Shown here: one piece after another, positions 55,501-62,756 of the stretch
How positions within the stretch are numbered: the stretch's first letter is position 1
Layout of the letters: each line of letters opens with the position of its first letter
Assembly: GCA_937888725.1 (NCBI GenBank)
Contig: CALARE010000092.1
Location: 1-63,877, forward strand
DNA length: 63,877 bases
Reading direction: 5' to 3'
DNA from: an uncultured Alphaproteobacteria bacterium
GTDB lineage: Bacteria; Pseudomonadota; Alphaproteobacteria; CAAHEQ01; UBA3637
The notes under the pieces: model-generated
The model's input: only the letters and a program-made list of their open reading frames with translations
Told to the model about the DNA's origin: nothing
Database searches by the model: none
Program-made: the position numbers and the translations under genes

Positions 55501-55714
55501 CATTGACAACAGACTCAATTTGTTGAGCAACCGTTGATTCAACAACATCAGCACTTGCCCCTGGGTAGGTGGCAGAAACAGAAACAGATGGTGGAACAAT
55601 GTTAGGATACTGTTCAACAGGCATTGCACTCATACACAATAACCCTGCCAATACAATAACAATAGATAGAACGGTTGCTAAACGTGGTCTTTTAATAAAG
55701 GCATCTGATATCAT
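52538..55714 (-). CDS. RND multidrug efflux transporter, inner-membrane subunit
   Basis: A 1058-residue HAE1-type (AcrB/MexB-like) proton-driven pump with twelve membrane segments and two large periplasmic loops. It begins FIKRPRLATVLSIVIVLAG. The proton relay is intact: D409-D410 in GIVVDDAIVVVEDVE and the lysine of ALAAKNAILLVEFAKEEH. Periplasmic blocks such as YPNIVPPSVSV match the family. The gene follows the adaptor gene by 3 bp. No outer-membrane TolC/OprM gene is adjacent, so it probably uses one encoded elsewhere. Confidence 0.97.
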   Translation of the reverse strand: MISDAFIKRPRLATVLSIVIVLAGLLCMSAMPVEQYPNIVPPSVSVSATYPGASADVVESTVAQQIESVVNGVEDMLYMSSTSSDDGSYNLSVTFNIGTDPNIAAVNVQNRLKQVESTLPAEVLKQGVIVQSKMSSMLQIFTVSSSNPAYDDVFLTNYTLINIKDELARTNGVGDVRVFSTLDYSMRVWLDSDKLKSLKLSTSDVLKAIQGQNLQGSLGRIGVMPSTPDQQFQFSLTTQGRLSTPEEFGDIVIRANTDGSYLYLKDIARIELGSKSEEMRAMYNGLPAVGIAIFQAPGSNAVDVASAVNKKVIELQKKMPAEIQFSTVFNNAEFVEDSLGEIFQTIFEAFLLIVLVTYFFLGTFRATIIPTLAIPVSLIGAFVGMSIFGVSANTISLLALVLAIGIVVDDAIVVVEDVETIMHENPELPPQEAVSKSMNRITAPIIAITLVLLAVFVPVAFTPGISGLLYRQFAIAISAAMVISGINSLTLSPAVAAVIMRANDKPFKWVQKIMNFIDKCRHGYSKIVKKTMPAAILSVFAVILFGIAAWGIMKITPSGFLPAEDQGAFLMEVQLPSGASWNRTEEAMKKVAERIKQMPEVDSYMAIIGYGIMSGVQSSSNGFFAVHLKPYAERQGKGQDVDSLISKIYMMTMDIKEARIFPFNMPAISGISMTSDAEYVLQSTQGDSPETILNVANRIIQEGNKDPRLQRVMTFYTVDSPRVEVIVDRKKAYALGVEIADIFSTMQTMLGGTYINDFNLYGRTWQVNVQGDVQDRRTLDDIYKINIRNKKGEMVPLRSLITVKRTIGAQSIQRYNNYRSVKITAAPAAGLSSGSAMQAMEEISAKVLPTGYQYQWTGMSLQEQEAGSQTAIIFVLAFLFAYLFLVALYESWIIPVPVMVSIVIGLFGAVGFLWMRSITNDLYAQAGIIVLIALAAKNAILLVEFAKEEHAKGASIKEAAINGAHMRFRAIMMTAIAALLGFLPLVISSGAGAMARQAIGSSIFGGLFVSSFIGIFFIPALYVVFQTMVERYYNGNKSAVLFEKKTKKKSKQTDKNNI

Positions 55715-55717
55715 TTA

Positions 55718-56872
55718 TTATTCTCCCTCATTTTGAAAAATGGGTTTTACAAGAGCTTGAGGGGCTATTTTTTGGAACCCTTCTGTTACAATAATTTCAC
55801 CTGATTGCAAACCAGAAGTGATAACAACGTTAAATCCTTCAAGTTCAGAACCGCGTGTAACATCGCGTTTTTCAATACGATTTTCGCTATTTATTACATA
55901 AACATAGGTGCCAAGCATATCTTGTTGGACGGCTTTCATTGGTATAACAATTTCTTTAACAGGGGTCTGACTTTCAAGCGTTACACGTCCATATTGACCA
56001 GAAATAAGTTTATTATCAGGATTTGGAAATGAGGCTTTAATTTTGAGTGTATTCATAGCTTCATCAAGTGTTACATCAACGAAATTAATTTTCCCTAATT
56101 CAGGATAAACAAGTCCGTCAGAAGTGATAAATTGAACTTTTATAGAATCGGCTTGTTTAAAGTTTTTTTGCAAAAGGAGCATTTCATTTTCACTGACCGA
56201 AAAAACCGCATCAATTGGGTTAACTGCAACAACCTCAGCCAATACGCCTGATGATGGTCCAATTAACTCACCAACGGAATAAACAGATTCACCAATTTTG
56301 CCATCCATAGGGGCTGTAATTGTTGTGTATTCCAAGTCTTTTTTTGCTAAATCAAGTTTTGCTTCAGCTTGTCCCAAAGATGCTTGAGCAGAGGCATAAG
56401 CCGCTTCTTCTGTGTCTAATTTTGATTCGGAAACATCTTTTGTTTTATAAAGAGTTTTGGCTCGTTCATATTGAGCTTTTGTATTTTTAACTGCAGCTTT
56501 TGCTTTTGCAACATTGGCCTCAGCTTCACGAACTGTTGCCTCAAAGTTAACTGGCTCAATCACAAAAAGGGGTTGCCCTTTTTTGACAATATCACCTTCT
56601 TTAAATAAACGCTCTTGCAAAAATCCTTGAACGCGAGCTCTTAACCCAACTTTATCTTGAGCTTCAATTTTTGCAACAAAACTTGATTTTGGATAAATGT
56701 CTTTTAGTTCAACTCTGACCGCATCAACTTCAGTAGCAGGCATTTGTTGTGGTGTAACAAGCGTTGTATGGTGATACGCATAATATCCACCAATACCTAA
56801 TAGACAAAGAACCCCAAATAAAATTAATCCTTTTCTTGAATGTTTCTTCTTTTTAACTTGAGTTGCGTTCAT
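55718..56872 (-). CDS. RND efflux periplasmic adaptor subunit
   Basis: A 384-residue membrane fusion protein (AcrA/MexA-like). A lysine-rich N-terminus is followed by a membrane anchor at about 14-33. The lipoyl halves (RARVQGFLQERLFKEGDIVKKGQ and TITAPMDGKIGE) flank an alpha-helical hairpin, and beta-barrel and membrane-proximal domains follow. It links the inner-membrane pump with an outer-membrane channel. It lacks the lipobox cysteine of AcrA and is anchored by its helix. No tetR-type repressor lies nearby. Confidence 0.94.
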   Translation of the reverse strand: MNATQVKKKKHSRKGLILFGVLCLLGIGGYYAYHHTTLVTPQQMPATEVDAVRVELKDIYPKSSFVAKIEAQDKVGLRARVQGFLQERLFKEGDIVKKGQPLFVIEPVNFEATVREAEANVAKAKAAVKNTKAQYERAKTLYKTKDVSESKLDTEEAAYASAQASLGQAEAKLDLAKKDLEYTTITAPMDGKIGESVYSVGELIGPSSGVLAEVVAVNPIDAVFSVSENEMLLLQKNFKQADSIKVQFITSDGLVYPELGKINFVDVTLDEAMNTLKIKASFPNPDNKLISGQYGRVTLESQTPVKEIVIPMKAVQQDMLGTYVYVINSENRIEKRDVTRGSELEGFNVVITSGLQSGEIIVTEGFQKIAPQALVKPIFQNEGE

Positions 56873-57004
56873 TAGATTTCTCCTTATTTATACAGTCGTT
56901 TAAAAATATGTAGCATTTTTTATTTGAAAAGTCTATAAGAATTTTATATCATTAAGAAAAATATTAGCTCATATAATGGTATGTAAAAAAAGGAGATTTC
57001 TGTT

Positions 57005-58084
57005 ATGTCAAAAAAAGAGCCCGTTAAGCAAAAGTCAAAATCATTAAGCGGTAATAAACTTTCTGTGACAAGAGGGTCGGCATTGATGGAGCGGGCGGCA
57101 CGCAAGTCAATGGTTTCAAAAAAGAAAAGTTCTGCTGCTAAGGCTTTTTTTGATATTAATAAGCAGGGGTTGACGCGTGTTTTTGTTGCAGGCGGGTCAC
57201 GTTCTGGCAAAGATCCGTTATATGAAGAACAGGCCTATATGTTGGGGGAGGAAATTGGTAAAAAACACTATCGTCTTGATTTTGGTTTGTCATCAAAAGG
57301 GATTATGGGTGCTGTTGCAAAAGGTGTGCTTAAAGGTTGGAGTGAAACAAAAACAAAATCAATAGATGAAAAACCTATCCATGCTGTTACAACAAAGGAA
57401 TATTTGGCTTTGTATCAAAGTGATAGTGTCATTGATGAAGTGTCAGATATTATTGTTTCCCATACATTAGAGGAGCGTAAACAACAGCTTTTGGGGGCTG
57501 ATTTTGTGATTTTTGCTCCAGGTGGTGTTGGCACATTAGATGAACTTGCTTATGATTGCGTGGCAATGCAAGATGGTTTTTTAAACTTTAAGCCATTTGT
57601 TTTGTTTAATGTGCAAGGGTTCTTTTATCACCTGCTTGAATATTTAAAGGAAATTCAAAAAGAAGGGTTTGCAAGTGCCATTCCCTTTATCGTGGCAGAT
57701 GATAGTTTTGAGGCAAGCGTTGCTTTCGATATGATAGATTTGTTTTATAAAAAAGAGATTGAAAAAAAGCCCACGCATGCTAAATCAATTTTAAATAGAT
57801 TGATTTATTTATTGCCATATGTCATTTATCGCAGGCATTTGTATCATACAGAAAGTACGAAAATGATTTTGACGAAGATGGATGAGGTGTATAAGCATGG
57901 TCTCCCAAAAGAAAAAAAACAATTAGAGGATGATATTGAAACTGCCTATTTGAATAAAGAGATTGAACGGATGTATGAGCGACTTGCTAAGGCGGGTAGG
58001 GATACCGCCTCTGTGAGTGATAAGTTGCATAAATTAAAAAGTAGATATCGCCATGGTACTCGCTTTAAAATGCCTCAGTGGTAA
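57005..58084 (+). CDS. LOG-family (lysine-decarboxylase-like) protein with extensions
   Basis: A 359-residue protein. Residues about 55-250 form the LOG Rossmann domain: VAGGSRSGKD (about 60-69) and the nucleotide-phosphate motif PGGVGTLDE (172-180). LOG enzymes cleave the ribose-phosphate bond of purine nucleotides. A lysine-rich N-terminus of about 50 residues and a C-terminal helical segment of about 100 residues are extra. AAGGAGA precedes the ATG. It is divergent from the efflux operon. Substrate is unknown, and plant-hormone activity should not be assumed. Confidence 0.85.
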   Translation: MSKKEPVKQKSKSLSGNKLSVTRGSALMERAARKSMVSKKKSSAAKAFFDINKQGLTRVFVAGGSRSGKDPLYEEQAYMLGEEIGKKHYRLDFGLSSKGIMGAVAKGVLKGWSETKTKSIDEKPIHAVTTKEYLALYQSDSVIDEVSDIIVSHTLEERKQQLLGADFVIFAPGGVGTLDELAYDCVAMQDGFLNFKPFVLFNVQGFFYHLLEYLKEIQKEGFASAIPFIVADDSFEASVAFDMIDLFYKKEIEKKPTHAKSILNRLIYLLPYVIYRRHLYHTESTKMILTKMDEVYKHGLPKEKKQLEDDIETAYLNKEIERMYERLAKAGRDTASVSDKLHKLKSRYRHGTRFKMPQW

Positions 58085-58265
58085 TATGGATATTTGAATC
58101 TTTTTGAATACGCTTAAGATGGTGTTTTAAACACATTTACAATTATTTCAATCTCATTCGATAACACAAAAGAAATTCAAATTTTTTTGAGAGCTAAATT
58201 TGGAAAATAGTTAATGAATGATTTTTTAATTTAAGCGGTACTTGATTTTTTAGTGTAAAATTTCC

Positions 58266-58294
58266 TTGCAAACAAGAGTTATTTTTGATATGCT
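58266..58294 (+). promoter_or_regulatory. Sigma-70-type promoter for the structured RNA
   Basis: TTGCAA at 58266-58271, a 17-bp spacer and TATGCT at 58289-58294 place a start at about 58301, the first base of the first hairpin. Confidence 0.6.
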
Positions 58295-58300
58295 CTTGTC

Positions 58301-58540
58301 GTTGGGATGAGCCTAGTCCCAACTAGGGTGTCACAACCCGATTACACCAAGGGCAATGGTCGATTGCTATTATCATAGACCAAAGTCAAAAGGCATCCAC
58401 TTTTAAAAAGTGTTTTTATGCACATTTATAGGGTGGATGCCTACTGAATAGGAGCATTCGCTCTGAATAAGTAGGACTATCTACTTGGTGTAATAGTTGT
58501 GAACATCCACCCGCCTCATTGAGGTGGGTTTCTCTTTGTT
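58301..58540 (+). ncRNA. Candidate structured RNA of about 240 nt, unknown class
   Basis: This 486-bp gap between two genes has no coding potential but can form an elaborate fold. A 5' hairpin pairs GTTGGGA (58301-58307) with TCCCAAC (58317-58323). A long closing stem pairs TCACAAC and ATTACACCAAG (58331-58351) with CTTGGTGTAAT and GTTGTGA (58484-58502). Inside are GCAAT/ATTGC with a GGTC loop that can pair with GACC at 58378-58381 (pseudoknot), a 10-bp AGGCATCCAC / GTGGATGCCT stem (58391-58442), and a GAGC-ATTC-GCTC hairpin between matching GAATA internal-loop strands. A promoter precedes it and a terminator ends it. It does not look like tmRNA, RNase P or SRP RNA. A riboswitch for the gene at 58571 is an alternative. 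Confidence 0.6.
58509..58540 (+). terminator. Terminator at the 3' end of the structured RNA
   Basis: ACCCGCCTC / GAGGTGGGT (one G-T pair) closes a 3-nt loop and is followed by TTCTCTTTGTT. A TATAAT box for the next gene overlaps its end (58540-58545). Confidence 0.75.
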
Positions 58541-58570
58541 ATAATCTGGGATAATAAAAAGGAGTGAGAT

Positions 58571-59068
58571 ATGGGGAAAGTTTGTACATTTTTTGGACAT
58601 CGAACAATTTTAAGAACTCCTTTTTGTGTGCAACGGACGCGTGAAGTTATGATTGATTTAATTGAAAATCATGATGTAGATGTGTTTATTTTGGGTGATC
58701 ATGGGCAATATGACAATTTGTGTTTTTCAATAGCAAGAGATTTAAAGAAACAATATCCCCATATTTGTTTGCACCTTTATTTGCCTTATATAGAAAAACA
58801 CGGGGAAAATCGTATCAATGAGGGTTACGATAGTATTGAAATAACAGATATTGGGTCTAGATGTCCTTATCGATATAAATTCCCGCGTCGAAATGAAATT
58901 ATGGTTGCAAGATGTGATTTTTTTGTTTGTTATATTAAGTGGAGTTGGGGTGGTGCTTTTAATGCCCTAAAAATCGCTATGCGAAAGAAAAAACACATTA
59001 TTAATATTGCAAGGGAAGAAGGCGTTTGTACGTTTAATGAAGATGGTTCATTAAAAGATGATATTTAA
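58571..59068 (+). CDS. SLOG-superfamily protein (DUF1273-like)
   Basis: A 165-residue Rossmann-like protein. CTFFGHRTI at the start, FILGDHGQYDNLCF and PRRNEIMVARCDFFVCYI match the small SLOG/YpsA-like proteins thought to bind nucleotides or their derivatives. An AAAAAGGAGTGA site supports the ATG. It follows the structured RNA and its terminator. A second LOG-type gene lies on the other side of that RNA. The ligand is unknown. Its end overlaps the convergent receiver-domain gene by 18 bp. Confidence 0.75.
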   Translation: MGKVCTFFGHRTILRTPFCVQRTREVMIDLIENHDVDVFILGDHGQYDNLCFSIARDLKKQYPHICLHLYLPYIEKHGENRINEGYDSIEITDIGSRCPYRYKFPRRNEIMVARCDFFVCYIKWSWGGAFNALKIAMRKKKHIINIAREEGVCTFNEDGSLKDDI

Positions 59069-59416
59069 CCCACAGGCATTGAGTAATTCAAAAATATCAA
59101 TCGGCTTTATTAAAACCTCATCAAAACCAAGAGATAAGAGTGTTTTCTTATCATTCTCAAAAGCAAAAGCTGTGATGGCGATAAGGGGAATTTTTTTTGT
59201 TTTTTTGATGCGTTTTAAATAATAACAAAGTTCGATACCAGAGATGCGGGGTAAGCCGATATCTGTTAAAATAAGATCGGGGGTTACTTTTTTCAATAAC
59301 ATAATTGCCTCTAAGGCAGAACAAGCTTGGATAACTTTTGCCCCACCAGCGGTTAATATATCAAAAAATAAACGCCTGTTTAAAGGGTTGTCTTCTATAA
59401 GTAGAATGGTTTTCAT
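59051..59416 (-). CDS. DivK-like single-domain response regulator
   Basis: A 121-residue receiver domain with no output domain. It has the acidic pocket IEDNPLNRRLF, phospho-acceptor D52 in ILTDIGLP, the threonine of AITAFAFE and lysine K104 in LIKP. The wording LIEDNPLNRRLFFDIL and ITAFA resembles DivK, the alphaproteobacterial cell-cycle regulator that signals to histidine kinases such as PleC and DivJ. No kinase is adjacent. DivK proper is therefore likely but not proven. Confidence 0.82.
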   Translation of the reverse strand: MKTILLIEDNPLNRRLFFDILTAGGAKVIQACSALEAIMLLKKVTPDLILTDIGLPRISGIELCYYLKRIKKTKKIPLIAITAFAFENDKKTLLSLGFDEVLIKPIDIFELLNACGLNIIF

Positions 59417-59500
59417 CTCTATTATTTAGGTGGTTGTTGTGTTTAATCAAGATGAATTGTAACGTCTTTGAGTGGATAGGTGTAAAGACAACAGTCTTTT

Positions 59501-59968
59501 TTATAATAGGTCTAAAGCTTTTTGCAAAATGCGAGCGGCAGCATAGGCATCGAGCACTTTTTTTTGCTTTTCTTCTCGCATACAGCGACCAGATAAATAT
59601 TCACTTGCATATTTTGAAGTATACCGCTCATCAATCAAAAAAACAGGTAATGCATATTTTTCACTCACACGATTTGAAAAAAGACGTACTTGACGAGCAA
59701 TATCCCCCTCATTCCCATCTGTCTGAAGGGGAAGCCCAACAACAATTGCTTTGACTTCTTTTGCAGGGATAATATCGTCAAGTTCTTTTAGTTGATAGAT
59801 GATTTTAAAAGGAGTTGCTATTTTTTGTGATTGATCGCAAAGGGCAAGTCCAATACGACGCATGCCATAATCAATACCAAGGATAACGCAATCCTTAGGA
59901 AAAAGTTTTTTTCCTTCCGTGAATAAAAAAACTTGTGTTTTTGTTTGGTTTTCGCTAATATTACTCAT
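59501..59968 (-). CDS. ruvX: Holliday junction resolvase-like protein RuvX
   Basis: A 155-residue RNase H-fold protein (YqgF), essential in many bacteria and implicated in 16S rRNA pre-processing. ILGIDYGMRRIGLALCD carries the first acidic residue. AIVVGLPLQTDGNEGD and FLIDERYTSKYASEYL carry the others, with LDAYAAARILQ at the end. The first 25 residues are an extra polar stretch. ATG 59968 is used; GTG one codon upstream is possible. It is divergent from rpiB. Confidence 0.93.
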   Translation of the reverse strand: MSNISENQTKTQVFLFTEGKKLFPKDCVILGIDYGMRRIGLALCDQSQKIATPFKIIYQLKELDDIIPAKEVKAIVVGLPLQTDGNEGDIARQVRLFSNRVSEKYALPVFLIDERYTSKYASEYLSGRCMREEKQKKVLDAYAAARILQKALDLL

Positions 59969-59998
59969 CACTATTTTTATACGAGGAAATGCTTAATT

Positions 59999-60457
59999 AT
60001 GCAAGTAAAAAAAATTGTTATGGCATCAGATCATGCTGCTTGTTCGTTAAAAGCTTTTTTAAAAGAGGCACTTTTAGCCAAAGGGTATGAAATTATTGAT
60101 TGTGGAACAAATAGTTCAGAACAATCTGTTGACTATCCTGATGAGGCATATTTACTGGCAAAAGTTTTGAAAAATAATGAGGCTGATGTTGGCATTTTAC
60201 TTTGTGGTTCGGGTATTGGTATGAGTATTGCGGTGAATAGGTATGCACATATTCGTGGTGCTTTAGTACATTCGGTTGAATATGCAAAATTAGCACGCCA
60301 GCATAATGATGCAAATGTTTTGGTTCTGGGTGGGCGTTTTTTAGAGCCTGATACAGCACTTGAAATAACAAATATATTTTTAACAACAGATTTTGAAGGG
60401 GGTAGACACGCTCTGCGAGTCGCAAAATTAGGAGGTATGCCACATGATTTTAAATGA
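59999..60457 (+). CDS. rpiB: Ribose-5-phosphate isomerase B
   Basis: A 152-residue enzyme interconverting ribulose-5-phosphate and ribose-5-phosphate. MASDHAA is the N-terminal substrate motif and C69 in LLCGSGIGMSIAVNR is the catalytic cysteine. Length is standard from ATG 59999; a longer upstream frame has no support. GAGGA lies 12 nt ahead. Its end overlaps glyA by 14 bp, so it starts the rpiB-glyA-nrdR-nusB operon. Confidence 0.96.
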   Translation: MQVKKIVMASDHAACSLKAFLKEALLAKGYEIIDCGTNSSEQSVDYPDEAYLLAKVLKNNEADVGILLCGSGIGMSIAVNRYAHIRGALVHSVEYAKLARQHNDANVLVLGGRFLEPDTALEITNIFLTTDFEGGRHALRVAKLGGMPHDFK

Positions 60458-61736
60458 TTCATATATGTATTTTCATCAACCATTGGAACAAACAGATCCC
60501 GTTTTATCGCGGATGTTGACAAAAGAATTGTGGCGTCAACAAGATCATATCGAATTGATTGCCTCTGAAAATATTGTTTCAAAAGCAGTGTTAGAGGCTG
60601 CGGGTAGTGTCCTGACAAACAAATATGCAGAGGGGTACGCTTCAAAACGGTATTACCATGGTTGCGAATGTGTGGATGAGGTGGAGTTGCTTGCTATCGA
60701 ACGGGCAAAAAAGTTGTTTAATGCCTCTTATGCAAATGTACAACCACATTCTGGGTCACAAGCAAATTCAGCAGTTTATTTGGCTTTGTTAGAGCCAAAT
60801 GACACAATTTTAGGTATGAGCCTTGATGCTGGCGGACACTTAACGCATGGGTACAAAGCCTCCTCATCTGGTAAATATTATAAGAGCGTGTCTTATGGTG
60901 TAAATACTAATGGATATATTGATTATGATGCTGTTGAGCGTTTGGCTGATGAAAACAAACCCCGCCTTATCATAGCAGGTGGATCTGCTTATCCCCGTCA
61001 AATTGATTATAAAAAATTTCGTGCAATTGCTGATAAGGTTGGTGCTTATTTAATGGTTGATATGGCACATTTTGCTGGTCTTGTGGCGGGCGGTGTGCTT
61101 GAAAACCCACTCAATTACGCAGATGTTGTAACAACGACAACGCATAAGACATTGCGTGGTCCACGTGGGGGTATGATATTAACGAACAATAAGGAAATTG
61201 CAAAAAAGATTAATTCAGCTGTGTTTCCAGGCTTGCAAGGTGGTCCTTTGATGCATATTATTGCAGCTAAAGCGGTTGCTTTTGGTGAAGATTTGCAAGA
61301 CTCATTCAAAGAATATGCCAAAAATGTGGTAAATAATGCAGGCATTCTTGCTAAAACACTTAAATCAAAAGGGTACAATCTTGTTTCAGGAGGGACAGAT
61401 ACGCACTTGATTTTAATAGATTTACGCTCAAAATCGATTACTGGTGCGGCTGCTTGTGATGCTTTGGCTGAGGCTGGAATTATCTGTAATAAAAATAGTG
61501 TGCCAAATGATCCTGAAAAACCAACCGTCACATCTGGTTTGCGTGTGGGAACGCCAGCAGGAACAACAAGAGGTTTTGGTGATAAAGAATTTGAAGAAAT
61601 TGGTTTAATGATTGTGGAAGTTTTAGATGCTTTGACACAAGGTACTGAAGAAACTGAAAAAGCCATTTTATCAGTTCGTAAGAAAGTGCAAGAACTGTGT
61701 TTGAAATTTCCCATTTATGATTCAGCAAAGGTATAG
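60444..61736 (+). CDS. glyA: Serine hydroxymethyltransferase
   Basis: A 430-residue PLP enzyme that converts serine and tetrahydrofolate to glycine and methylene-tetrahydrofolate. The PLP lysine is K235 in TTTTHKTLRGPRGG. ELIASENIVSKAVLEA, YAEGYASKRYYHGC, HSGSQAN and DMAHFAGLVAGG are all intact. A strong AGGAGG site 8 nt before ATG 60444 lies inside rpiB. It feeds one-carbon units into nucleotide synthesis, which fits the nrdR neighbour. Confidence 0.98.
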   Translation: MILNDSYMYFHQPLEQTDPVLSRMLTKELWRQQDHIELIASENIVSKAVLEAAGSVLTNKYAEGYASKRYYHGCECVDEVELLAIERAKKLFNASYANVQPHSGSQANSAVYLALLEPNDTILGMSLDAGGHLTHGYKASSSGKYYKSVSYGVNTNGYIDYDAVERLADENKPRLIIAGGSAYPRQIDYKKFRAIADKVGAYLMVDMAHFAGLVAGGVLENPLNYADVVTTTTHKTLRGPRGGMILTNNKEIAKKINSAVFPGLQGGPLMHIIAAKAVAFGEDLQDSFKEYAKNVVNNAGILAKTLKSKGYNLVSGGTDTHLILIDLRSKSITGAAACDALAEAGIICNKNSVPNDPEKPTVTSGLRVGTPAGTTRGFGDKEFEEIGLMIVEVLDALTQGTEETEKAILSVRKKVQELCLKFPIYDSAKV

Positions 61737-61738
61737 GT

Positions 61739-62197
61739 ATGAAGTGCCCTTTTTGTGGAAAAGCAGCCAGTCAAGTTAAAGATTCTCGCCCGAGCGAGGA
61801 TGGGACATCAATTCGTAGACGCAGGTGCTGTCCTGAGTGTGGGGGGCGTTTTACAACGTTTGAGTATATTCAAAGTCAAGATTTGGTTGTTGTGAAAAAA
61901 AATGATGTGCGGGTCCCTTTTGAGCGGGAAAAACTCTATCGCTCTATTCATTTGGCTTTGCGTAAGCGTGAGGTTGATGAAGAAAGGATGGATCAAATTG
62001 TGGCTAAGATTATTCAGGCACTAGAGGATAAAGGAGCTCTTGAAATTAAATCAAGTGAGATTGGCGAATTGGTGATGAATACGCTTTTAAAAATTGATAA
62101 AGTGGCATATGTACGATATGCCTCGGTATACAAAAATTTCACAACAATGGAAGATTTTAAAGAATTTGCAGCTAAATTAATGGAGGTCGATGAATGA
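61739..62197 (+). CDS. nrdR: Transcriptional repressor NrdR
   Basis: A 152-residue repressor of ribonucleotide reductase genes. The zinc ribbon MKCPFCG and CCPECGGRFTTFE is at the N-terminus, and the ATP-cone domain follows (VVKKNDVRVPFEREKLYRSI is its first part). It senses ATP/dATP. It starts 2 bp after glyA and overlaps nusB by 4 bp. No nrd gene or obvious NrdR box is visible in this window. Confidence 0.97.
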   Translation: MKCPFCGKAASQVKDSRPSEDGTSIRRRRCCPECGGRFTTFEYIQSQDLVVVKKNDVRVPFEREKLYRSIHLALRKREVDEERMDQIVAKIIQALEDKGALEIKSSEIGELVMNTLLKIDKVAYVRYASVYKNFTTMEDFKEFAAKLMEVDE

Positions 62198-62673
62198 CAG
62201 ATACAAATCCAAATCAAAAATTTACAAATGCCCGTTTAATGGCGGTGCAAGCTTGTTATGCGAAAGAAATGAATGATGAAAAGTGGGATAAGATTACTTC
62301 AAGATTTTTGCTTGGTGAAATTGGTGGACAAGTAATTGAAGATGGCGTTGCAGGTCGTGAAAAATATGTCAATATTCAACCAGCTGACGCTTCTTTGTTC
62401 ACAAAACTTATTAAAGAGTATCAAGATAAAGAGGATATGATTAATGAGATTATTCGCACGAATTTGGGTGAAAAGTTAGATTTTGATAGAATGGAAATTT
62501 TGTTAAAATGTATTTTAAGAATGGGATTAACGGAGTTTTATGTAAATCCGACATTACCAAGTGCGATTATCGTTAATGAATATGTGGATATGACGCGTGC
62601 TTTTTTCAGTGGTGTTGAGGCAAAAGTTGTTAATGCATTGCTTGATAAATTTGCTAAGGTCATGCGTGGTTAA
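62194..62673 (+). CDS. nusB: Transcription antitermination factor NusB
   Basis: A 159-residue all-helical protein that, with NusE, binds boxA and supports rRNA transcription. NARLMAVQACYAKEM is the arginine-rich RNA-binding start, and EILLKCILRMGLTEFYVN with IIVNEYVDMTRAFFSGVEAKVVNALLDK near the C-terminus (in two stretches) are typical. It begins in an ATGA overlap with nrdR and is the last gene before a terminator. Confidence 0.94.
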   Translation: MTDTNPNQKFTNARLMAVQACYAKEMNDEKWDKITSRFLLGEIGGQVIEDGVAGREKYVNIQPADASLFTKLIKEYQDKEDMINEIIRTNLGEKLDFDRMEILLKCILRMGLTEFYVNPTLPSAIIVNEYVDMTRAFFSGVEAKVVNALLDKFAKVMRG

Positions 62674-62689
62674 ATTATACATAAATTCA

Positions 62690-62718
62690 TTGACAAAATT
62701 AAAATAAAGAGCTATATT
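62690..62718 (+). promoter_or_regulatory. Promoter overlapping the nusB terminator
   Basis: TTGACA at 62690-62695, a 17-bp spacer and TATATT at 62713-62718. The -10 lies in the loop region of the terminator hairpin. It would drive the acetyltransferase gene at 62757. Confidence 0.6.
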
Positions 62719-62739
62719 TACAAGCTCTTTATTTTTTTT
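62702..62739 (+). terminator. Terminator of the rpiB-nusB operon
   Basis: AAATAAAGAGC / GCTCTTTATTT stem with an 11-nt loop, followed by T8. Confidence 0.85.
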
Positions 62740-62756
62740 AAGATTAAATATGAATT

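Noticed and set aside
58301..58540. tmRNA, RNase P, SRP or 6S RNA
   Set aside because: I see no tag reading frame with tRNA-like ends, no RNase P core motifs, no SRP apical motif, and not the simple rod with central bubble of 6S RNA. The 6S exclusion is the weakest.
60133..60645. 170-codon minus-strand frame across rpiB and glyA
   Set aside because: Spans two well-supported genes on the other strand.
61115..61714. 199-codon minus-strand frame opposite glyA
   Set aside because: Antisense to highly conserved glyA, with no ribosome binding site or family match.
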